Positions 58,330 through 64,000 of a stretch of DNA of 64,000 bases are shown one piece after another. The stretch is from JAOUEA01 sp963821935 (GTDB lineage Bacteria > Actinomycetota > UBA4738 > HRBIN12). The translations under genes were made by a program, and so were the position numbers. Where the stretch lies: positions 20,997 to 84,996 of the forward strand of contig CAWGFM010000001.1 of assembly GCA_963821935.1 (NCBI GenBank), written 5' to 3'. Below the pieces are notes generated by a model that saw only the letters and a list, made by a program, of their open reading frames with translations, had not been told where the DNA came from and made no database searches. Numbering within the stretch: position 1 is the first letter of the stretch; the number at the start of each line of letters is the position of its first letter.

Positions 58330-59752
58330 GTGAGCGCCGTGGATCGTCGAGAGGAGCGGATCGCGGGGCTGCTGATATGGGTGGTGGCGGTCGCGTCGTT
58401 CGCGACCCAGATGCTGCTGACCGCAGGTGGCGCGAGCGTGGTCCTGGGACGAAGCCATCTACCTCTCCCAGGTGACTCGCCAAGCGGACGCGTTGCCCTT
58501 CGCTGCTTCGCGCGCCCGGGGGATCACCCTGCTGGTGGCGCCGCTCGCCTCCATGGGTGCGCCGGGGTGGGCGATTCGAATCTGTCTCGCAGCGGGGTCG
58601 TCGCTGGTCTTGGCGCTCGTGTTCCGGGCGTGGGTGCCGCGTATCGGCATCGCCGCGGCGATCGGAGCCTTCCTGTTCGCGGCATCGTGGCCGGCGCTGT
58701 TCTATGGCTCCGAGGTCATGCCCAACCTGTGGGCGGCGCTGTTCGGGGTGGGCCTCGTCGCCTACCTCGCGCGGTCGATCGCCTCGGACCGCGACGGCCG
58801 TGGGACGGCCGTGGCGCTGCTGGCGTTCGCGGTCCTCATGGCGCTCATGCGTCCCCCAGACGCCCTCGTTCTCGCCCTCGCGCTCACCCTCGCGGTGGCC
58901 GCGCTCGACAGGGGTTCATGGCGCGCGTTGGTGCCGATGCTGACCGGCGTCGCGTTGGGATGGGTGCCGTGGCTGGTGGAGATGAGCGTTCGCTTCGGCG
59001 GACCTGTGGAGGCGATCCGATCCGCGCGGGCGGTTTCCCATGTCGCCGGGAGCGGGACGGGCCTGCTGAGTCACCTCGCCCTCACCGATGGGCCGCTGCT
59101 GGGGCCAGACTCCGGGGCCATCCCTGCCGCCGGCGCGCTGTGGTGGACCGGGCTGCTCGTCCTCACCGTGCTCGCCCTCATGTTGGCCGGTCGGAACGGA
59201 TCCGCGACGGACACATGGCTCGCTGCGATCGGAGGGGCGGCGCTGGCCCTGGAGTACCTGGTGCTCGTGACGGGACTGGCGCCCCGCTTCCTTCTGCCGG
59301 GCCTCGCGCTCTTCTCGCTCACGGCGGGACGTGGACTGGACGCCGCACGCCGGGCTGGGACGGCGGGCCGCAGCCTCGCGGTCGCGGCCGCCGCCGCACT
59401 GGCGGTATGGACGGTGTGGCAGGTCGAAACCCTGCGTGAGGTCCAGGATCGGGCGGCCGGCCAACGAGCGGTCCCTCGCACCACCGGTCTCGCGATCCGG
59501 GATGGACTGGACGCCGCCGGTCTCACGGACCCCTGCCTGATACTCAGTGACCGTGACTACCCGCAGATCGCCTTCGCGGCGGGGTGCCGGGGACGCCAGT
59601 CGACGACGGACGACGACGAGATCCTCGTGCAGGAGGCGATCTCGGAAGGCTCGATCGTGATCATCGAAGATCCCGATCCAGGACCCTCATCACTTCGGCC
59701 TCAGGGATCGCCCGCTCCCGGGTGGTTCGCCTTCCGAGGGATCGATCCCTAG
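58330..59752 (+). CDS. Membrane glycosyltransferase-like protein (GT-C type), interrupted by a +1 frameshift
   Basis: Two frames join to a polytopic protein of about 473 residues. Frame one (GTG 58330) gives RREERIAGLLIWVVAVASFA and TQMLLTAGGA; frame two continues RAWSWDEAIYLSQVTRQADA, where WDEAIYL matches the acidic loop of GT39/83-type transferases. Eight or more hydrophobic segments follow (for example VLALVFRAWVPRIG, LWWTGLLVLTVLALMLAG). The join needs one base removed near 58430. It would transfer sugars from polyprenyl donors outside the membrane, and the Ppm product is a plausible donor. Class is inferred. Confidence 0.65.
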
Positions 59753-59761
59753 ACGAGGGCC

Positions 59762-60743
59762 TCAGATCTTGATCTCGCACCCGCTGGTTCGGTCTCCAAC
59801 GTCCACGAAGCAGGTGTCGCGGCCGCCGCCACCGACCACCACATCGGTACCAGCGCTGTCGTGGGCATCGATGATGTCTGCGCCCGCGCCGCCCTTGTAC
59901 GTGTCTGCGCCTGCTCCGCCTTCCAACACGTCGCCGCTGCCGCCGCCCACCAGGGTGTCGGCGCCGTTCTTGCCCAGCAGCGCGCTGCTGCCGCCCAGCA
60001 GGACATCCACGTCGGGACCTCCTGCCAGGACGTCGTTCTCCTGACCACCCAGGAGCAGATCGCGCCCTCGGGCGCCGCGGAGACGATCGCTGGCACCGAG
60101 CCCGTAGGCCCGATCCGAACCGCCGAGCACGCAGATGACGTCGGGATTCGCGCCACCGGTGATGTCGTCGGGCGCGTTCGTAGCCCGAAGCCGTGCAGGT
60201 TCCACCGGCCGTGGTGTCACCCGCGCCGCGCGGCGTGGTGTCGACCTCGCAATCACTGGAGTCTCCGGGGTCGACGAAGCAGGTGTCGGCACCCTTGCCG
60301 CCCTTGATCACGTCGCCGCCCGCTCCGTCACGAGCGTCGATGACATCGGCGGAGGGGCCACCGACGAAGATGTCGTTTCCGACGCCGCCGATCATGACGT
60401 CGGACTTGGCCCCGCCCTTGAGCGTGTCCCGGCCATCGCCGCCGATCAGCACGTCGCTGCTCTTGCCTCCGATGAGGCGGTCGTTCCCGCCCCCAGCCCA
60501 GAACAGGTCGCGGCCCGTGCCACCGATGACCCGGTCGTTGCCTCCCCGAGAATTGATCCGGTCGTTGCCGCCCCGAGCAAGGATGCGGTCACCGGTGTTG
60601 CAACCGACGATGTCGTTGGCCTGGGCGTTTCCCGAACCGCCACACCCGCGTGCGGGCGCGGCGAGCGCCGGGGTAGCCCAGAGTGGCAACACGAGCGCAC
60701 ACGCCGCAGCGAAGCCGACGATCAGAGAAAGGGAACGGCGCAT
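59762..60743 (-). CDS. Secreted RTX-repeat calcium-binding protein, interrupted by a +1 frameshift
   Basis: The product has a signal peptide (RRSLSLIVGFAAACALVLPL, then TPALA) and then glycine/aspartate-rich nonapeptide repeats of the GGxGxDxLx type (GGNDRLIGGKSSDVLIGGDG; GGGSGDVLEGGAGADTYKGG), which bind calcium in parallel beta rolls outside the cell. Two repeat blocks each end in a DTCFVD segment with a nearby cysteine. The frames join near 60171 by dropping one base in a GGG run. The intact length would be about 326 residues. No toxin or enzyme domain is visible. Confidence 0.75.
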
Positions 60744-60906
60744 ACCGGGGGTCCTCCTGTTGTCGTGGTCGATGCACCTGAGGGTATCAGGCACCTCATC
60801 TCCAACTCGCGGAGAACTCTCCCACCACTTCCTTCGAGACACAACCCACACATGCATGAACCCGCGGACGGTGCGTCGGTCGACTCGGACCGACGCTGTG
60901 TGTACC

Positions 60907-60936
60907 TTGACGGGTACGTATCCGAACAGGTACATT
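60907..60936 (+). promoter_or_regulatory. Promoter of leaderless ArsR gene
   Basis: TTGACG (60907-60912) and TACATT (60931-60936) are 18 bases apart; 7 further bases lead to ATG 60944. GTAC repeats around the -35 may be the regulator's own operator. Confidence 0.6.
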
Positions 60937-60943
60937 GCACCAC

Positions 60944-61270
60944 ATGGACGCTGTGATGCATGCGTTGTCGGACGCCAGCCGGCGGACGGTGCTGGAAACC
61001 CTCGGCCAGGGAGAAGCGACGGTGGGTCAGTTGGCGGCGTTGTTGCCGATCGCCCGCCCGGGTGTCTCCCGGCACCTGCGCGTACTGCGTGAGGTCGGGC
61101 TGGTTGAGGTGCGTCGAGAAGCGCAGCGGCGCATCTACAGCCTGCGGCCCGAGCCGCTGGCTGAGATCGACGACTGGCTGGGGCGCTACCGATCGCTGTG
61201 GGAGGAGCGGCTGGACGCCCTGCACACCGAAGTCGCCCGAGGGAAACGACGAGGAAGGAGCACGACATGA
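60944..61270 (+). CDS. ArsR-family transcriptional regulator
   Basis: A 108-residue winged-helix repressor (HALSDASRRTVLETLGQGEA, then VGQLAALLPIARPGVSRHLR). It lacks the CxC metal motif of arsenic sensors, so it belongs to the metal-free group that pairs with SRPBCC proteins. The start ATG 60944 is set by the -10 box. Its stop overlaps the next gene (ATGA); such ArsR-SRPBCC pairs are common in actinobacteria. Confidence 0.88.
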   Translation: MDAVMHALSDASRRTVLETLGQGEATVGQLAALLPIARPGVSRHLRVLREVGLVEVRREAQRRIYSLRPEPLAEIDDWLGRYRSLWEERLDALHTEVARGKRRGRSTT

Positions 61271-61782
61271 CCTCCGACCGAACGGGATCCGATCGCCCGG
61301 TGGGCTCGCTCCGAACCGCTGACGGCAAGGCCGTGGTGCGCATCGAGGATCGCTTCCGGACGGGTGCGGATGACGTCTGGTCGGCGATCACCGATCCGGA
61401 TCGCTTGTCACGTTGGATCGCTCGGGTGGACGGTGATCTCCGGCTGGGCGGAGCGTTCCGGGCCAGCTTCACCAGTGGGTGGGAAGGCCCTGGACGGGTG
61501 GACGTGTGTGAGCCTCCTCGGCGGCTCCTGGTGACCATGTCTCCGGGCCAGGACGACCAAACCGTGATCGAGGTCGAGCTCGTTCCCGACGGTGATGCAA
61601 CCCGCCTGATCGTGGAGGAACGCGGCATCCCACTCGACGAGGGTGCGGTGCACGGTGCGGGATGGCAGGCCCATATCGAGGACCTGGGCGCGCACTTCGC
61701 CGGCAGGCCGAGCGCGGGATGGCGGACGCGATGGACAGAGCTGATCCCTGCGTACCGCGAACAGGAACGTCATCTCGGATGA
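61267..61782 (+). CDS. SRPBCC (AHSA1-like) domain protein
   Basis: A 171-residue START-like protein of the AHSA1 subgroup. The landmarks are RIEDRFRTGADDVWSAITDP, RLSRWIARVDGDLRLGGAFR, WEGPGRVDVCEPPRRLLVTM and the final helix GWQAHIEDLGAHFAG. The fold holds a hydrophobic ligand; function is unknown. It is coupled to the ArsR gene by ATGA and has a GAGGAAGGAG box. Confidence 0.85.
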   Translation: MTSDRTGSDRPVGSLRTADGKAVVRIEDRFRTGADDVWSAITDPDRLSRWIARVDGDLRLGGAFRASFTSGWEGPGRVDVCEPPRRLLVTMSPGQDDQTVIEVELVPDGDATRLIVEERGIPLDEGAVHGAGWQAHIEDLGAHFAGRPSAGWRTRWTELIPAYREQERHLG

Positions 61783-61837
61783 TCGAAAGCGATGGCGCCA
61801 CGGAGACGACCGCTTCCGTAGGTCGCCGATCGATCGG

Positions 61838-61901
61838 TGTCGGAGGGGGGATTTGAATCCCCATGTCCCGCGAAGGACACTAGGCTCTCAACCCAAACCC
61901 C
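61838..61901 (-). pseudogene. tRNA-Leu (GAG)-like 3' fragment, candidate attachment-site remnant
   Basis: On the minus strand an anticodon arm (TTGGG-TTGAGAG-CCTAG, anticodon GAG), a long variable arm (TGTCC...GGACA), a T arm (GGGGA-TTCAAAT-CCCCC, one mismatch) and the 3' acceptor strand CTCCGAC-A are present. The 5' acceptor strand and D stem do not pair with them. This is what remains when an element integrates into a tRNA gene. Confidence 0.5.
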
Positions 61902-62008
61902 TACCTGTCGGCACGCGTCGTCTGGTGGCATCCAGTGGCCTGACCTGCATGAACGCTCCCGACCTAGTGGGCATCATGGCACCCCGTATCCCCGGCTCTT
62001 GGACGGGA

Positions 62009-62030
62009 TGGGGGAATGTTTGGGGGAATG
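62009..62030. repeat. Direct repeat TGGGGGAATG, two copies
   Basis: Copies at 62009-62018 and 62021-62030 are separated by two bases, about 110 bases right of the tRNA-like fragment. Confidence 0.6.
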
Positions 62031-62116
62031 CGAATGGAATTCCGTGAACTCGTCCAAGAACAGGACCCCGTGGCCAGTGTTCATGAATGTCGCTAGAGGC
62101 AGGATAGTCGTGATAC

Positions 62117-62761
62117 CTACCTGCCGGTCAGTTCCTTGAACATGGGGTCGTCGCGGATCGCATCCAAGTCGGAATCGTCGTTCGCGGACACGCGAAACTC
62201 CTCTGCCATGTCGATCGCGCGTCGCAGGTGATCGAGCGCGTCAGTCGTTCGGCCACAGAGGCTCTCGCAGCAAGCGAGGTTGTAGAAGATCAGGGCGTAC
62301 TGGGGAGAGGCTTCGACCAGGACGCGCAGACGGTTTGCGACCTCGGCGTACTCACCCGCCTCGTAGAGCGGGAAGAGCGGGGCCCAGAGTTCCCAGCCGC
62401 GGGGCTCGTACGCCTTTCCCGGCGTGCCTTCGAGCGCGACGATGGTCGTCCCTGCCTCCTCGGCGAACGCCGTTCGCTTGATGCCGGGATGGGCGAAAAC
62501 GAGAGATCCTGCGGGCGCGTCCACCCGGTCTCCGTCGAGCTCAAACACCGCGTGGCCTCGCAGCACGAGGAAAAGCTCCTCGTCTGCTGTGGGATCGCCC
62601 TCGTCGTGCAAGTTGATGAGTAGGTCACCGGCCGCATGGGCCGTCCAAGCGGTCGCACCGAACGCCGTGACGCCAAGGTGATGGCGGATCGGGCGGTAAT
62701 GGCAGTGCCCGTCCGCAAACTCGTCGATCTCGTCCAGATGCGCAACCGCATAGCTAGCCAT
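62117..62761 (-). CDS. Cupin-domain protein with TPR-like C-terminus
   Basis: The N-terminal half (about 40-120) is a cupin: LLINLHDEGDPTADEELFLV and HAVFELDGDRVDAPAGSLVF match the two barrel motifs, though the metal histidines are only partly kept. The C-terminal half (PQYALIFYNLACCESLCGRT, then DALDHLRRAIDMAEEF and LDAIRDDPMF) is a tetratricopeptide-like repeat pair. It resembles proteins that pair sensing and protein binding. The ATG 62761 has a GGGAAGGGG box. It lies to the right of the tRNA remnant. Confidence 0.75.
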   Translation of the reverse strand: MASYAVAHLDEIDEFADGHCHYRPIRHHLGVTAFGATAWTAHAAGDLLINLHDEGDPTADEELFLVLRGHAVFELDGDRVDAPAGSLVFAHPGIKRTAFAEEAGTTIVALEGTPGKAYEPRGWELWAPLFPLYEAGEYAEVANRLRVLVEASPQYALIFYNLACCESLCGRTTDALDHLRRAIDMAEEFRVSANDDSDLDAIRDDPMFKELTGR

Positions 62762-63022
62762 GAGACCCCTTCCCTCGCCGTCGTGCGCTGCGTTCCGCCG
62801 AGACGCACCGCGTGACCCGCCACTAAGTGAAGCGCCCAGTGTTACAGACAGAAGGGGACGAACCGCTCGGTTTGGACAGGGACCTGTCACCTCGGCCTCG
62901 ACGTGGCATCACCACGCTTACCGGAGTGTGTGATGCCTTCCGGTTGGTGGTGAGCCGTAGCAGCCTGACCTCGGGCACCTCAGTTCCTTTCAAGTGCACA
63001 GCCCGAGCGCGACGTGCTGTGC
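62762..63022. other. Intergenic region, nothing recognised
   Basis: A 261-base gap of lower GC than its surroundings. I see no gene, RNA or repeat in it that I can support. Confidence 0.4.
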
Positions 63023-63424
63023 TCAACTGGCGACTTGTGCCTGCAAGGCGGCGATGTCTGCAATCTCCCATGCCTCGGCGATCCTGCCGTCGCGAAGGTG
63101 CGTGACCACTGCTTGGTCGATCCGGAAGGCGTGACCGGTGCCCGGCAGGCCCCCGAACTCGGAGGCAAATGTCCCAGAGACGACGACACGGGCCATCTCA
63201 ACATCGCCTTCGACCAGGACCTCCTGCACCTCGTGACGAATCCCATGCATCGCTGCGATGGCATCCTTCCAAACCGCCTTCTCGTCCTCGACGCTGGTTG
63301 TGCTTAGACCCAAGGGCGCGTGCACGACCGCATTCGGATGGAACAGGTCGTCGAACGCGTCGAGGTCGCCCGCATCGCCTGCGGCCAGCCATCGGAACAC
63401 CAACGTTCGACGCGCATCCGTCAT
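63023..63424 (-). CDS. SnoaL/NTF2-like protein
   Basis: A 133-residue SnoaL-like protein: FRWLAAGDAGDLDAFDDLFH at the N-terminus, then VVHAPLG, HEVQEVLVEGDVEMARVVVS and RDGRIAEAWEIAD. These small cone-shaped proteins act as polyketide cyclases, isomerases or ligand binders; the role here is unknown. No clear ribosome binding site was assigned. Confidence 0.8.
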   Translation of the reverse strand: MTDARRTLVFRWLAAGDAGDLDAFDDLFHPNAVVHAPLGLSTTSVEDEKAVWKDAIAAMHGIRHEVQEVLVEGDVEMARVVVSGTFASEFGGLPGTGHAFRIDQAVVTHLRDGRIAEAWEIADIAALQAQVAS

Positions 63425-63492
63425 GTGCCGGAGCTTCGCACATCCTGGAATCGGTCAGCCAGGTAGCGTCAGAGGGCATGACCCCGAGGTCG

Positions 63493-63912
63493 CTAGTTCA
63501 CCGCTGCGACGTGCGTGAAGCCCGCAAACCGTTCGACGGAAACAACCGCTCCGGCGTCTCCTAGTGCGGCGGCCTTCTGTCGCAGCTGGTCGAGCGCCCT
63601 CTCGCTCGGTCGCCCGTAACATTCGATCGCGGTCAATGTGACCAAGTGCGCAAGCTTGCGGAACTCACCGCCCCCGATCTCCATATGGCGCTCCAGCGAT
63701 TCCGAATCGGGATGGACCGCCACGACGGTCATCCTCGCCGCTTCTTCATCGATGTAGAAGCCGTAGGTGATCAACCGTGACTCGTGGGCGTCGATGAACT
63801 CGACGAGTCGTCGGACTCCTGCTTTCAGCTCGTCGATCGAGTCCTTTCGGATATGGGAATGGTCGATGCAGACGATTGGCTCGGAGCCGCCGCCTGTCCC
63901 GTGAGCCGACAT
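63493..63912 (-). CDS. Hypothetical protein, ferredoxin-like (monooxygenase-type) fold possible
   Basis: A 139-residue protein (IVCIDHSHIRKDSIDELKAG, then RLVEFIDAHESRLITYGFYI, then MTVVAVHPDSESLERHMEIG) that resembles antibiotic-biosynthesis-monooxygenase or stress-responsive dimeric barrels in strand and helix order. I do not recognise a named family. ATG 63912 has a GGGGAGG box. The remaining 88 bases to the window end hold nothing I can name. Confidence 0.6.
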   Translation of the reverse strand: MSAHGTGGGSEPIVCIDHSHIRKDSIDELKAGVRRLVEFIDAHESRLITYGFYIDEEAARMTVVAVHPDSESLERHMEIGGGEFRKLAHLVTLTAIECYGRPSERALDQLRQKAAALGDAGAVVSVERFAGFTHVAAVN

Positions 63913-64000
63913 GGGACCTCCCCTCGATGCGAGTGGGCGATCGATGTGCGTATCAGCCTGCGGCGACGCTAGCACTTGCCGTCCCGACAGCGTCCACCTC

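Larger units (their letters stand above)
61783..62116. other. Intergenic region with tRNA remnant and repeats
   Basis: This 334-base stretch holds the tRNA-Leu-like fragment and two GGGGGAAT repeats. I see no gene in it. The base composition is less GC-rich than the rest of the window. Confidence 0.5.

Noticed and set aside
59762..60743. RTX gene as an exported toxin system
   Set aside because: Only repeats and a Sec-type signal peptide are visible; no toxin domain, acyltransferase or type I secretion genes are nearby.
61838..61920. Functional tRNA-Leu
   Set aside because: The 5' acceptor strand does not pair with the 3' strand, the D stem is not formed and the T stem has a mismatch.
1..64000. 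CRISPR array or cas genes
   Set aside because: No regularly spaced direct repeats and no Cas protein were seen on either strand.

Overview
The window is about 67% GC with dense, often overlapping genes. It comes from an actinobacterium (Actinomycetota). The evidence is a complete Pup-proteasome locus (pup, prcB, prcA, pafA, dop, mpa, pafB, pafC), a HelY-type helicase, a fused Lnt-Ppm protein, DUF4193, a GarA-like FHA protein and many leaderless promoters. The gene order gcvH - FHA - MerR - bifunctional nuclease - MerR - gcvP resembles mycobacteria, but gcvP is split into gcvPA and gcvPB, as in deeper-branching lineages. I cannot name the genus; a deep-branching class is likely.

Layout. 1-9.2 kb: end of a thymidine phosphorylase, a degenerate site-2-protease-like protein, trpS, then a tight row scpA-scpB-rluB-aroH-tyrA-aroA-cmk-der covering chromosome segregation, aromatic amino acids and ribosome assembly. 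9.2-18.6 kb: tRNA-Pro, pgsA, gcvH, the FHA/MerR block, a D,D-carboxypeptidase, hpt, the nuclease, a CAP-domain protein, a second MerR, a PD-(D/E)XK-like unknown and gcvPA-gcvPB. 18.7-28.5 kb: an alpha/beta hydrolase, lnt-ppm, DUF4193, an amidohydrolase translationally coupled to a small reverse transcriptase, an Lrp regulator, and a lipoprotein coupled to an FtsH-like protease. 28.5-41.7 kb: cysS, an M24 peptidase, two lipid-kinase-like proteins, helY, Tat components and pafBC. 41.7-49.1 kb: the proteasome core and trmI. 49.2-58.2 kb: an HtrA-like protease, two DmdA/GcvT-like demethylases with a Rieske oxygenase, a second amidohydrolase, and an ABC-F protein behind an attenuator-like leader. 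58.3-64 kb: a membrane glycosyltransferase, an RTX-repeat protein, an ArsR-SRPBCC pair, a tRNA-Leu 3' remnant and accessory genes.

Themes. At least a dozen genes have a -10 hexamer (TANNNT) ending 6-8 nt before the start codon, so their mRNAs should be leaderless; by this rule trpS appears to start at AUC. Five genes (helY, dop, a GT-C glycosyltransferase, an RTX protein and a membrane-anchored unknown) need frameshifts to read through, and every one is a single extra base. This is most simply insertion error in the assembly, but it should be checked.

Most novel candidates: the reverse transcriptase with a structured, G-quadruplex-prone leader that hides its ribosome binding site; the DmdA-like pair plus Rieske enzyme, each with its own related inverted-repeat operator; the ABC-F leader; and an unexplained long inverted repeat at 22.2 kb.
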